The notes: generated from the letters alone by a model not told the origin. A stretch of DNA of 64,000 nucleotides from Pseudomonas putida (GCF_028682175.1 NZ_JANHKS010000024.1:23938-87937); one strand, 5' to 3'; counted from the stretch's first letter, positions 54,277-62,414 are shown. Numbers and translations: made by a program.

Positions 54277-54783
54277 TTGAAAAGCGCGACACCCTGTTCA
54301 GATTTCGCCCCGCTGCCCAGCAGCTGCGCCAACGGTTCGGTACGTCGCGCGTCGCGCCGCCTTGGACAGATCTATGACGAAGCCTTCGTGGAGTGCGGCC
54401 TCAAGGCCACGCAATACTCGCTACTGTCGCAGATCGCCCGCTACGGCCAGCCCAAGATGCGCGAGCTGGCACAGGCTCTGGTCATGGACCTCTCGGCCCT
54501 GGGCCACACGCTCAAGCCGCTGGTGCGCGACGGACTGGTGGACTTGCAGGTAGACGGCAATGACCGGCGCTGTCGGCGGGTGATGCTCACCCCTGCCGGC
54601 CAACAGAAATATGAACAGGCGCGCAAAGTCTCCGAGCGCGTCTCGCACATCTTCGATCAGACCTTCGGCGTCGAGGAAACCATCAAGCTGCGCGAGGCGA
54701 TGGACTTCATCGCCTCGGAAGGCTTCGCCCGCACGCTGCTCGAACAATTGCAGACCATCGAGGCCCCAGTACCCACCCCTTAG
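54277..54783 (+). CDS. MarR-family transcriptional regulator
   Basis: 168 aa, TTG start. Winged HTH with LSQIARYGQPKMRELAQALVMDLSALGHTLKPL and the wing VDGNDRRCRRVMLTPAGQ. Control target unknown; no divergent gene adjoins. The stop overlaps the convergent DUF2934 gene by 4 bases. Confidence 0.87.
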   Translation: MKSATPCSDFAPLPSSCANGSVRRASRRLGQIYDEAFVECGLKATQYSLLSQIARYGQPKMRELAQALVMDLSALGHTLKPLVRDGLVDLQVDGNDRRCRRVMLTPAGQQKYEQARKVSERVSHIFDQTFGVEETIKLREAMDFIASEGFARTLLEQLQTIEAPVPTP

Positions 54784-54983
54784 TGCGGGCCCGGCTTGTC
54801 CTTGGGCGAGGGAAACAGCGTATCGACCCTCTGCCCCTTGCCTGCGCGCACCGGCGCCATCGCGGCGGACTCGGCCAGCTTCGTCGCCATCTCCCAATGC
54901 CGCGCTTCCTGCCCCTGAGGCTGGCCCTCGGTTTCCCAGATCAATTGCGCGAGTTGACGGACCGCGTCTTCGTCGACATTCAT
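54780..54983 (-). CDS. small DUF2934-family protein
   Basis: 67 aa from the ATG at 54983 with a G-rich Shine-Dalgarno. The segment VRQLAQLIWETEGQPQGQEA..HWEMA matches the short DUF2934 pattern (A..LWE.EG.P.G....HW..A). Function unknown. The longer frame to 55175 has no recognisable protein. Confidence 0.75.
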   Translation of the reverse strand: MNVDEDAVRQLAQLIWETEGQPQGQEARHWEMATKLAESAAMAPVRAGKGQRVDTLFPSPKDKPGPH

Positions 54984-55187
54984 CCCGCCCCCCCTTTCAA
55001 GTCTCGGCAAACGCATCCCCGGCACCCGTTCGGCACCGCCCCCGTTATTGGTCACGACTGCAGGTTCCGCGTAGGGCCACCGACGATGGCGATGCACAAT
55101 CGGCAGCCACGACCGGGCGGGCACGAACAATCCACCCGCAAGCCTGCGCATCGTGACAATACCCCTGCGGCTCACGTTGAATCCCCT

Positions 55188-55535
55188 TCAGCGTGAGCGG
55201 CGAGCGAGCAGCAGACTGACTACCATGCCCACGCCCGCCGCCGCTCCCACCGCAGCCCAGGGATTTGCCCTGACGAACCGTTGCGCGTCATTCAATACCC
55301 TGGTGATTGGAGGCTGGTGCACAAACGGCGGCTCAGGTGATTCCCCGTACCCCCTGCGGCTCTCCAGGAACTCAACCAGCCGGGCACGCGCCTGGGCCGT
55401 CCTGTCTTCATGCAACGCATCGCCTGCGGCCAGCAATGCGTTGGTTTCATTCAGAAAAGTATTCAGCTGCGACCGGGTCTTCTGATAAAGATCGTCGTTC
55501 AGCGTTTGGGCAACGTCATTGAGCATCTGAGTCAT
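55188..55535 (-). CDS. ElaB/YqjD-like DUF883 membrane-anchored protein
   Basis: 115 aa. A long amphipathic helix is followed by a C-terminal glycine-rich membrane segment WAAVGAAAGVGMVVSLLLARR, the hallmark of ElaB/YqjD ribosome-associated inner-membrane proteins. In E. coli these are stationary-phase proteins. Confidence 0.83.
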   Translation of the reverse strand: MTQMLNDVAQTLNDDLYQKTRSQLNTFLNETNALLAAGDALHEDRTAQARARLVEFLESRRGYGESPEPPFVHQPPITRVLNDAQRFVRANPWAAVGAAAGVGMVVSLLLARRSR

Positions 55536-55655
55536 GGCATCACACCAGGTTAAGGCTGTGGAAACTGGTTGACCAAACCTTTACCGGATTTGTTCCATGA
55601 GCTGGATCACAGGGTGCAGCAAACTGATATGACACTGCTTCCCTCCGGCCTTGCG

Positions 55656-56075
55656 TTAGCGCGAACGAATCACGATCGTCGACGCCAGCATGTCGCCGAG
55701 GCGCTTGCGCGAGCCGAAGAAGATGAAGATCCAGTCCAGGATGCTCAGAAAGGGCGTGGTGATATTGCGCACGAACGACTGGTAGATATTGCAGTTCAGA
55801 TAGCTGCGCTCGTCGATGACCGACATGCCCAGCAGCTTCTTGCCCACGCTCTGCCCGTTGGGCAAGGCGTCGGAAAGCAGGTAGTAGCCCGCTGCAGACC
55901 CCAGTGCCAGTACCGCAACCACTGTCGGCGGCAAGTGAATGAACTCCGCGACTTTCGCCACTACGATAAACAGCAGATACGTCACCAGGGTGTCGATCAT
56001 CTGCCCTCCCCACCGGCGCCCTACGCCTGCCAGATTGTTGGGTTTCTGGTAAGGAGTGGTGTTCTGGTCTTCCAT
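55656..56075 (-). CDS. RDD-family membrane protein
   Basis: 139 aa from the ATG at 56075. The first RDD motif is GVGRRWGGQMIDTLV, followed by hydrophobic helices and the usual NGQSVGKKLLGMSVID between them. Small RDD proteins are putative Na+/H+ or other transport components; role uncertain. Confidence 0.85.
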   Translation of the reverse strand: MEDQNTTPYQKPNNLAGVGRRWGGQMIDTLVTYLLFIVVAKVAEFIHLPPTVVAVLALGSAAGYYLLSDALPNGQSVGKKLLGMSVIDERSYLNCNIYQSFVRNITTPFLSILDWIFIFFGSRKRLGDMLASTIVIRSR

Positions 56076-56166
56076 GAGTACTGCTCGCTGTAAATATTGG
56101 AAACACTTTATCGGCCACACAGCGCCGATGTTTAGCCCCAATCAAGGCAAGCGAGAAGCTTACAGA

Positions 56167-56379
56167 TCAGACCATGGACGAGGGAGACGCCACCGCATCG
56201 GCCGCCACCTCGATGGCGATGACCGCATGTGCCACGTCGTCGGAGTCATAAAGGATGTCATTGAGCATCGACTCGATGGCGGTTTCACGAAGAGCGTCCA
56301 GATCCATGCCCTGCTCCTGAGCCGCCACCAGGACTGCCTTGAGTGCCATGCGTAGGGATTTTTCTTTGTTTTCGCTCAT
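56167..56379 (-). CDS. small conserved hypothetical protein
   Basis: 70 aa from the ATG at 56379 (MSENKEKSLRMALKAVLV). Helical, acidic, no membrane segment. I do not recognise the family. It is the last chromosomal gene before the prophage attachment site; the tRNA terminator lies upstream. Confidence 0.6.
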   Translation of the reverse strand: MSENKEKSLRMALKAVLVAAQEQGMDLDALRETAIESMLNDILYDSDDVAHAVIAIEVAADAVASPSSMV

Positions 56380-56514
56380 GGTCTTGTCCGGTTTTCCAAG
56401 GGTGTTGGATGGCGGGTGCACGGCATAAAGCGCCCTCATTCATGGGAGACGCGATAAGCGTAGGCTACATACGGCCCGGAAGCCTGGCGGTGGGAAAATT
56501 TTATCGCGCCCATG

Positions 56515-56542
56515 AAAAAGCCCAACCTGAAAAGATTGGGCT
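56515..56542 (-). terminator. rho-independent terminator, probably of tRNA-Pro
   Basis: Stem AGCCCAA/TTGGGCT with a 10-base loop, followed by five T in the minus-strand direction. It sits 17 bases past the tRNA-Pro CCA end, where the tRNA terminator belongs. Confidence 0.85.
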
Positions 56543-56558
56543 AAGTCATTGAATAATA

Positions 56559-56606
56559 TGGTCGGGACGGAGTGATTCGAACACTCGACCCCTAGCACCC
56601 CATGCT
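56559..56606 (-). other. tRNA-Pro (GGG) 3' fragment, prophage attachment site
   Basis: On the minus strand this reads from the anticodon (ATGGGGT loop) through the variable loop, the T arm (GAGTG TTCGAAT CACTC) and the acceptor strand CGTCCCGA-CCA. The 5' half of a tRNA (acceptor 5' strand, D arm) is absent beyond 56606. A 3' fragment left at one end is the standard mark of tRNA integration, so the intact tRNA should be rebuilt at the other end, to the right of the window. Confidence 0.8.
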
Positions 56607-56761
56607 TGAATGGTGCTCTGAAAGGCAATAATACTGGTACTTTGGATAGGCGCCCACTGCAATCGATGCCTAACCGTGCTGTACCCAGTTTTACGATTCC
56701 CCGCAAAAGTCCCTACAGGGTTTTCGCGAAAAACTCCCTGTCTCCAGCGCCCTGCCGACCT

Positions 56762-57013
56762 TCACCCCTCCTCCTTGCCTCGCTGCTCCTCCAACCACTT
56801 CCTGGTCTCAAGCTCTTCATTGACATGGCTGAATGCCGCATCGGCCAGCTCGAGCAGCTCGCACAATTCCTCATCATCGATGACGGACATCCTGCGCATC
56901 GCCTTGGCGTGGCCCAGCAACTCACCCGCCCAGTGGTCGGTCGCGCACTCGCGCCTGGCCTCATGGTCGAGCAGGTCATGCCAGATCTTCAATTCCCTCT
57001 CTTTGACGTCCAT
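56762..57013 (-). CDS. small hypothetical prophage protein
   Basis: 83 aa, highly charged and helical (many Glu/Lys/Arg), starting 2 bases after the stop of the S24 gene, so part of the same operon. No recognised domain. The last gene before the attachment site. Confidence 0.65.
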   Translation of the reverse strand: MDVKERELKIWHDLLDHEARRECATDHWAGELLGHAKAMRRMSVIDDEELCELLELADAAFSHVNEELETRKWLEEQRGKEEG

Positions 57014-57015
57014 CT

Positions 57016-57354
57016 TTAATTCCTATCGTGGTCGCGGATGCTGTAGGTGACCACGCCCCACACCTCGAAGTCGTTGTTCTCCAGAATGTACCGCGGTGGG
57101 TACTTCGGGCTCGCTGATCGGAGCACGGGCATCCCAGACTCGAAAGTCAGGTATTTAGCCGTCGGCTCCTGGTCGACCACCGCGATGATGATCATCCCCT
57201 CGGCCGGCTCCATGCCCTTGTCCACGATGAGGAGGTCGCCGGAGAAGATGCCGGCGCCCTCCATGCTGTCACCCTCCACCTTGACGAGGTACGTGCCCGG
57301 ATCTCGGATGTTGAACAATTCATCGAGGGAGATTTTCTGCTGATCGAAAAGCAT
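57016..57354 (-). CDS. UmuD'-like S24-family protein
   Basis: 112 aa from the ATG at 57354. It aligns with the UmuD' core: QQKISLDELFN, then VEGDSMEGAGIFSGDLLIVD with the catalytic Ser, and PTAKYL with the catalytic Lys. The N-terminal arm with the Cys/Ala-Gly cleavage site of full UmuD is missing, as in phage P1 HumD, which is made in the already processed form. In-frame starts at 57390 or 57399 would overlap the upstream gene and add no canonical cleavage site. No umuC is in the window. Expression should follow the LexA box at 57671. Confidence 0.82.
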   Translation of the reverse strand: MLFDQQKISLDELFNIRDPGTYLVKVEGDSMEGAGIFSGDLLIVDKGMEPAEGMIIIAVVDQEPTAKYLTFESGMPVLRSASPKYPPRYILENNDFEVWGVVTYSIRDHDRN

Positions 57355-57358
57355 GCCG

Positions 57359-57652
57359 TTACTCAAAGCGGCACCACCATGACTGCGCATAGAACGCATC
57401 GTCTATTACCTCGACGCCAGTGAGGTTCATCCCATTCGTCGCCATGCCGGTGATGGTCACGTCCAGCAAACGGGGAAGCACTCCCGGCCCCGGGGCAGCG
57501 GTGAATACCCAGGCGGTAGTGGTGGTCCGTCCAAGGAGGTCATCATGGGTTTCGATGATGTGGACATCTCCCCGGATCGGAGGAATCTTGGGAAGCTCCT
57601 TTTTGTCGATCGCCACGCCAAGGCGTCTTCGGGGTGTGATGAGAAAATACAT
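57359..57652 (-). CDS. unknown SOS-box-controlled prophage protein
   Basis: 97 aa from the ATG at 57652, 18 bases downstream of a perfect LexA box. It is mostly beta-type sequence with no membrane segment. I recognise no family. Its stop precedes the UmuD'-like ATG by 4 bases, so the two are expressed together; a role in SOS mutagenesis or repair is inference from that. Confidence 0.7.
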   Translation of the reverse strand: MYFLITPRRRLGVAIDKKELPKIPPIRGDVHIIETHDDLLGRTTTTAWVFTAAPGPGVLPRLLDVTITGMATNGMNLTGVEVIDDAFYAQSWWCRFE

Positions 57653-57670
57653 GGTTCGATCTCTTGGATA

Positions 57671-57686
57671 CTGTATATGCATACAG
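57671..57686. promoter_or_regulatory. LexA (SOS) box
   Basis: CTGTATATGCATACAG fits CTGT-N8-ACAG exactly and is a near-complete palindrome. It lies between the minus-strand cassette (start 57652) and the plus-strand SRAP gene (start 57747). A half-site CTGTATAA at 57715 may extend control toward the SRAP gene. Confidence 0.85.
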
Positions 57687-57746
57687 TTAACTAAGCTGAG
57701 CTATCGTGGTCAACACTGTATAAGCCGATTTTCGACAGGTGACACC

Positions 57747-58442
57747 ATGTGCGGACGCTACTCGATCTACGAGCCGATGGACCACTACCTCAAAGACCTG
57801 GCGTCGAAGCAGATCCTCATCAACGGCTACGACCTGTGGCCTATCGAGCGCTACAACGTCGCGCCGTCGACTCGAGTGGAGATAATCCGCCCGACTGAAG
57901 ACGGGTTAAGCGTGGACAAGGTGAAATGGGGATGGTCGCCGTTCTGGGCGAAGAAGGATGCCAAGCGGCCTGCGCCCATAAATGCCAGGGTCGAGACGGT
58001 GATGACGGGGAAGTACTTCAAACAGCTGTGGCCGAATGGGCGCGCGCTGGCGCCCGCCAATGGCTGGTTCGAGTGGGTGAAGGATCCGGACGATCCCAAG
58101 AAGAAGCAGCCATATTTCATCAGGCTGAAGGAGGCAGGACCGATGTTCTTCGCCGCGCTGGCGGAAGTGCATCAGGGGTTGGAGCCGGACCCGCAGGATG
58201 GCTTTGTCATCACCACTGCGGATTCAGACCAGGGGATGGTGGACATCCATGATCGGCGGCCAGTGGTGCTGAGTCCAGAGCACGCTCGGGAATGGGTTGA
58301 TCCAGAAACCACCCCGGAGCGCGCTGCCGAGATTGCCAAGGAGTGCTGCCGTCCTACCGAGGAGTTCACCTGGTTCGAGGTGAGCAAGGATGTGGGGAAT
58401 GTGCGGAATCAGGGGCCATACCTGCTCGAAAGACAGAAATGA
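57747..58442 (+). CDS. SOS response-associated peptidase (SRAP, YedK/HMCES family)
   Basis: 231 aa from the ATG at 57747. It begins MCGRYSIYEP with the catalytic Cys2, and also carries YNVAPST, WGWSPFWAK, NARVET (Asn and Glu) and DIHDRRPVVL with the active-site His. The family crosslinks to abasic sites in single-stranded DNA and shields them. Divergent from the UmuD'-like cassette across the LexA box. Confidence 0.9.
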   Translation: MCGRYSIYEPMDHYLKDLASKQILINGYDLWPIERYNVAPSTRVEIIRPTEDGLSVDKVKWGWSPFWAKKDAKRPAPINARVETVMTGKYFKQLWPNGRALAPANGWFEWVKDPDDPKKKQPYFIRLKEAGPMFFAALAEVHQGLEPDPQDGFVITTADSDQGMVDIHDRRPVVLSPEHAREWVDPETTPERAAEIAKECCRPTEEFTWFEVSKDVGNVRNQGPYLLERQK

Positions 58443-58453
58443 GCCTCTAAAGT

Positions 58454-59095
58454 TTACTGCGCCGAGCAAACGCACTGCTGACAATGGGCGTACAGAATTC
58501 CTGCAAATAGGAAAAACAAAAAAGATATAGTCTGCAAGGCGAGCATGCCACCTTGTTTCAGGAAACTACCAACAAGCATTTTTTGCACGCCAAATGGGTT
58601 TCGCTCCACGTTCTTAACCTTTTTCAACACCCACCACTGCACTATCTTTGGAAATTGTTTCAAATACATCTCGTTGACGAGTGCGAAGTCAATCGATACC
58701 GCAGGCACGGCATCTCCATCATTCGCCTGCATTGCAGCCAACCGCTCCTCTTGTCGGCGGATTGAATCGAACACAGAGGTTTGCACCTTCGCCCCTATTT
58801 CTCCCCTCAAGGACATGATCCTTGCTACCAACCCAAAAAGGCACGAAAAACATAGCGCTACGCCACACACTAAAAACCCCTTTGGTGACAGTAATGGCAT
58901 GACGCGGTCAGCATTGGCAATCAAAAAAGATACGATACCAGCACACCCTATCATCAGCCACAAAGCGAATTTATCAAGATTTTCGCGCGTATCACATACA
59001 GCGTGCAACATATCTTTGATCAATTCCCCTTCGGGTTTTCCTAAAATCAGAAAGCCCTTCAAGTAATTTTGATCAGCGTCGTTTCTGTCATCCAT
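58454..59095 (-). CDS. prophage membrane protein of unknown function
   Basis: 213 aa from the ATG at 59095. Three predicted membrane segments (about 44-62, 73-96, 184-205) flank a hydrophilic region of about 85 residues. The sequence is visibly more AT-rich than its neighbours and uses rarer codons, which suggests separate acquisition. It ends 11 bases from the convergent SRAP gene. It could be a moron such as a superinfection-exclusion or host-modifying protein; a holin is less likely given size and topology. Confidence 0.75.
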   Translation of the reverse strand: MDDRNDADQNYLKGFLILGKPEGELIKDMLHAVCDTRENLDKFALWLMIGCAGIVSFLIANADRVMPLLSPKGFLVCGVALCFSCLFGLVARIMSLRGEIGAKVQTSVFDSIRRQEERLAAMQANDGDAVPAVSIDFALVNEMYLKQFPKIVQWWVLKKVKNVERNPFGVQKMLVGSFLKQGGMLALQTISFLFFLFAGILYAHCQQCVCSAQ

Positions 59096-59195
59096 ACCGA
59101 GCTCCGCCAGCGGACTAAATAAGGTTAGATGATAGTAAAGGTAGAACTGAAATCTGCCCAGCCGCCTCATTACCCAACCTTACCGGCGAGGGAAT

Positions 59196-59732
59196 CTAAG
59201 GGCCGATTAGCGGCGTTTCGCTATGACATACAGTTCTAATGTAGGCCTGCGCCGCCTTCAGGGCTGCTTGGTCGGCGATGATGCTGGCTCTGAGATCAAG
59301 AACAGCGCGTCCAGTTGCTGCAGAGAGTTCGACGGCGCCTGCATCACCCACGCTGGCGGCGCTGGCGGTACCGGGCACGTTCCCGCCACCGGCACTCCAA
59401 CTTCCCGCGATGCGCAGCCGGCGAGTGCCGTCAGCAACAGTGCGGCGCAGAGTTTCGTTTTCAGCATTGGCTTTCACCTTCTCTTCTGTGGCGGATTTAT
59501 CCAACTGGGCAAGGCGCTGCTCGGCGTCCTGCTGCCTGGCAAGCGCCTTTCTGGCTTGGTCTGCACCAGCATTGGCGATCAGCGTCAGATCGGCCTGGCG
59601 GCTGGACTCATTGGTGGCAATGACCTTGCCGTAGGCGTTGGCCTGCCAGAACCAAGCAACGGCGAACCCGGCGGCGAGCAGCCCCAGCACGGCGAGGCCA
59701 TACGCAGCGAGCTTTATTCGCAGATCAGTCAT
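59196..59732 (-). CDS. phage lysis protein Rz (i-spanin)
   Basis: 178 aa from the ATG at 59732. An N-terminal signal anchor (LAAYGLAVLGLLAAGFAVAWFW) is followed by a coiled-coil periplasmic domain (QDAEQRLAQLDKSATEEKVKANAENETLRR), as in Rz. An Rz1-like lipoprotein frame is nested within it. It should join inner and outer membranes at the last step of lysis. Confidence 0.85.
   Translation of the reverse strand: MTDLRIKLAAYGLAVLGLLAAGFAVAWFWQANAYGKVIATNESSRQADLTLIANAGADQARKALARQQDAEQRLAQLDKSATEEKVKANAENETLRRTVADGTRRLRIAGSWSAGGGNVPGTASAASVGDAGAVELSAATGRAVLDLRASIIADQAALKAAQAYIRTVCHSETPLIGP
59258..59467 (-). CDS. nested Rz1 outer-membrane lipoprotein (o-spanin)
   Basis: 69 aa entirely inside the Rz gene in another frame. 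The signal sequence MLKTKLCAALLLTALAGC ends in a lipobox (LAGC), followed by a Pro-rich stretch (PVPPAPPA), both standard for Rz1. The ORF is short but the nested arrangement is diagnostic. Confidence 0.85.
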   Translation of the reverse strand: MLKTKLCAALLLTALAGCASREVGVPVAGTCPVPPAPPAWVMQAPSNSLQQLDALFLISEPASSPTKQP

Positions 59733-59924
59733 GATGCCCCCATTCGTTGACACGCCGTGCCCACCAACCCCTCACGTGCATGGCGTTCACCTCCGTACTT
59801 CGGCTTGGGGGTTCGGCAATCGTTTTCAATCCGAACGGACTATATCTATACGAATATTTTCGCATGTGTTCTGACTCACTAGAATGGATCAACAATAGAG
59901 AACAACTTCGGGCAAGGAGTGCAT

Positions 59925-60107
59925 ATGCCTGTCACTACACGTTCAAGGCGCCAGCTCGAAAGTCTTCGCCGGGCACGCGAATGGCACCTCACACAGGCAT
60001 TGCGGGCAAAGCTTGATGGAAGGACGCAGGACGCAGACTTTCACTATCGCTATTACGATTTACTGGGGCCAGCAGTCGAGCAATCCCGGGGGGAATTTGA
60101 TAGGTAA
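59925..60107 (+). CDS. small basic hypothetical protein
   Basis: 60 aa from the ATG at 59925 with AAGGAG 5 bases upstream. Arg-rich helix (RSRRQLESLRRAREWHL), then an aromatic segment (FHYRYYDLLG). Function unknown. It runs opposite to the lysis genes around it. Confidence 0.6.
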   Translation: MPVTTRSRRQLESLRRAREWHLTQALRAKLDGRTQDADFHYRYYDLLGPAVEQSRGEFDR

Positions 60108-60345
60108 CCGCAATCAAGCCGGTGCCATCAATATTTCTTACCCTTCATATCGCATTATTGATAAGGCGCCCCCAGCTAGGCGGCTTCTCCGCCTGACCAA
60201 GCGGCGCCGAGCTGGTTCAGCCTTTCCGCTGCTTTACGACTCGCAGCGAACGTGGGCAAGGAACTTGAGGGAGAGGCCGACAGCTGACTTTGTACTTTAG
60301 GGCGTTGAATGGCACAATTCTGGCGTCAACTTAGAGTGCTTACTT

Positions 60346-60594
60346 TTGATTTACGACGAGAAAACCATCTCCCCGGTGATATGGAATGAGTGCCAGCGTC
60401 TCCTCATGAGACTCAAGGAAGCTGAGAATGAGCAGGCAGCTTTAGCCGAAGTAACATATGCGCATGGCGTGATCAGGGGAACAGAATTGCTGAGGGCGCT
60501 TCGGCCAAGTGCCGCCGCAGGGCTGCATCAGATTTTTGATGAGAGCTTCGCTACCCAGCTTTCGGTGCTTCACGATAGAGACGGGGATCTCTGA
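60346..60594 (+). CDS. small hypothetical protein (weak)
   Basis: 82 aa with a TTG start and no convincing ribosome-binding site. Helical, acidic. The 238 bases before it contain no other feature I can support. Confidence 0.4.
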   Translation: MIYDEKTISPVIWNECQRLLMRLKEAENEQAALAEVTYAHGVIRGTELLRALRPSAAAGLHQIFDESFATQLSVLHDRDGDL

Positions 60595-60609
60595 AGCAAA
60601 TCTAGTTGC

Positions 60610-61055
60610 TTACATCAATGCTCTCTGTACGGCCTCGGCCATTACCGAAGCCGCGTAAGGCACGCTGCCGTTTCCGTGCTGGATGATTCCATCGTGATGG
60701 CAATCAGTGTGCGGAAGTTGCGCAGATCGATCGGCTGATTCGGCGCGACGCCCAGGCCGGCGGCCACGGCCTTGATATACAACTCGGTGTCGTTCTCGAC
60801 GCCTGGGGCCCAGCGGTTGATCACCTCGCCCACCGTGTCTATTCCCTCCCCGCCGATGCCTGGCATCGTATCCTTCCAGCGATATGCCACTCCCAGCTTC
60901 GACAGAGCACGGATGCTGTTTTTTGCGGAGTCGAACCGGGCGAACCGCTTCTCGAGCGCTGGATCTGGCGCGAGCTGGCCCTGCCTCTGGTTGCGCGGGT
61001 TGTAATCGATGTTGCCGGGGTTATTGTTGCGAACACCTCGGGTGACTGACGGCAT
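60610..61055 (-). pseudogene. phage peptidoglycan hydrolase/P5-like structural protein, C-terminus frameshifted
   Basis: Begins MPSVTRGVRNNNPGNIDYN, the N-terminus of a common Pseudomonas phage wall hydrolase. After ...LRNFRTLIAITM the frame departs from the family and stops at 60642. One base off, the expected C-terminus continues as IIQHGNGSVPYAASVMAEAVQ and stops at 60610. A single-base change near 60686-60692 (ATGGAATC) therefore explains both. It may be a true lesion or a sequence error. Confidence 0.75.
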
Positions 61056-61244
61056 CACTTTTTCCAGCGTACAGGCCCACACGGGGCGAGCAGTTGAATT
61101 ATTGGGTCACTCGGTGCATCAGGTGTATGTTGGTAGAGCTCCACGTACGAAGCTGTTTCACCCTCAAGAGGGAAGCTCGTACACCGGCCCCCCATTGCGC
61201 CTGGTAGCAGCTGCTGCCCAGGCGAATTCAGCAGGAGTAGGGTT

Positions 61245-61736
61245 ATGGAAAATCTTGGTCTGCGTTTGAAACTAGAACGGAAACGGCTAGGTCTGTCCCA
61301 ACGGTCTTTTGGAAAGATCGGGGGCGTCGAACCTAACGCTCAAGGTAAATATGAAAGCGGCGCACGACTGCCAAAATCAGATTATCTTCAGAAGATATCG
61401 GCGGCTGGCGTGGATATTCAATACGTGCTTAACGGGACCGTGGGCGCAGTACACGGTTACCAATTTGGTTCGGCGGCTGGAGCCCCCGGTCTGAAGTTGC
61501 CAGACAACGGCAACCCAGAGTTTGGTGTGATAGTCACCTCGCTGCTCGCGCAGCTCCGCCAAAATCTTCACCTCACCGCCCAAGCCATCTCGGACGTCGT
61601 CGACATTTTAGCGAAACTTGGACCCGTTGAGCATCAAACGGATCTGGAGAGGTTACTTAGCGCCTATCATGCCGATTTTGATAAGTTCGTTGCCGGAGCC
61701 ATATCCCGAGCTACTTTGTCACAGCTCAACGAATGA
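61245..61736 (+). CDS. XRE-type helix-turn-helix regulator
   Basis: 163 aa with CAGGAG upstream of the ATG. An N-terminal XRE HTH (LGLSQRSFGKIGGVEPNAQGKYESG) is followed by a hydrophilic helical region. It resembles phage repressor-like proteins but lies inside the lysis region on the opposite strand, far from any early switch. It has no S24 domain. Function unclear; it may control a local promoter. Confidence 0.8.
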   Translation: MENLGLRLKLERKRLGLSQRSFGKIGGVEPNAQGKYESGARLPKSDYLQKISAAGVDIQYVLNGTVGAVHGYQFGSAAGAPGLKLPDNGNPEFGVIVTSLLAQLRQNLHLTAQAISDVVDILAKLGPVEHQTDLERLLSAYHADFDKFVAGAISRATLSQLNE

Positions 61737-61791
61737 GGTTTTAGAGCGGCCTGCTTTGGGAAGATTTGACCAACAAAAATCTGACTACTGA

Positions 61792-61811
61792 CCCTTATGC
61801 TTAAGGGTCGA
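61792..61811. other. hairpin downstream of the XRE gene
   Basis: GACCCTTA / TAAGGGTC with a 4-base loop, 56 bases after the XRE stop. No T-run follows, so it is an inverted repeat of uncertain role (terminator or operator). Confidence 0.45.
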
Positions 61812-61866
61812 ACACCTCGTAATGGCCAACTTCCGAGAGTTTACTTCTGAGTGGCGGATCCTGAAT

Positions 61867-62304
61867 TCAGGGCACATCCTTGAAGAAGACGTGATGCCCC
61901 AAGGTCAGGGTCTTAGTCGCCTTCGCGGCCCAAGCCGGCGCCTTAGACATGGTGGTGGCGTAGTAGTGGGTTGCCCCACTGGTCGGGTCCGGCACTTTCC
62001 CATCGATCACGAGGTCACCGGCCGCACGGCACTGCGCCAACTCACGAAACGGGATGGCCTTCGCGCCGGTCAGGTACGGCTGGTTCGGGTCCCCTTTGTT
62101 CCAGCAGCTGAACTGCCAAGGCTTCGTACAGACATCGACGTAGCCCTCGCCCCACCAATCAGCCTTGCCGTCATTGTGCAGGTCCATGTCCACCCGGTTG
62201 CGGATCGACCAAGCCACGGCCACCATCCCCGCCGCCCCTTCCCCGCGAGCCTCGCCCCACAGGGTACGCGCCAGCACATCGCGATCTTTCTCAGTTACAG
62301 GCAT
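61867..62304 (-). CDS. phage cell wall hydrolase (SleB/Hydrolase_2)
   Basis: 145 aa from the ATG at 62304 with TGGAGA upstream. Catalytic Glu in ARTLWGEARGEG, then WSIRNRVDMDL and FSCWNKGDPN, standard for the Hydrolase_2 phage endolysins. No signal peptide, so it needs a holin, which I cannot find nearby. With the frameshifted hydrolase at 60610 it is the likely functional endolysin. Confidence 0.85.
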   Translation of the reverse strand: MPVTEKDRDVLARTLWGEARGEGAAGMVAVAWSIRNRVDMDLHNDGKADWWGEGYVDVCTKPWQFSCWNKGDPNQPYLTGAKAIPFRELAQCRAAGDLVIDGKVPDPTSGATHYYATTMSKAPAWAAKATKTLTLGHHVFFKDVP

Positions 62305-62414
62305 CACTTTTCTCCAGGCAAAAAAATACCCGCATTTGGCGGGCTAGGTTGTATGCTCAATCGATTGAACGAATTTGAACGGTGATGATCGTTCCAGACA
62401 TTAGGGCTAAAGCT

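Noticed and set aside
54984..55187. N-terminal extension or extra gene between DUF2934 and ElaB-like genes
   Set aside because: The open frame there is Arg/Pro-rich with no ribosome-binding site and looks like spacer.
56559..56606. Complete tRNA gene
   Set aside because: Only the 3' part from the anticodon onward is present; no D arm or 5' acceptor strand follows.
61792..61811. Rho-independent terminator of the XRE gene
   Set aside because: Hairpin present but no T-run on either side.
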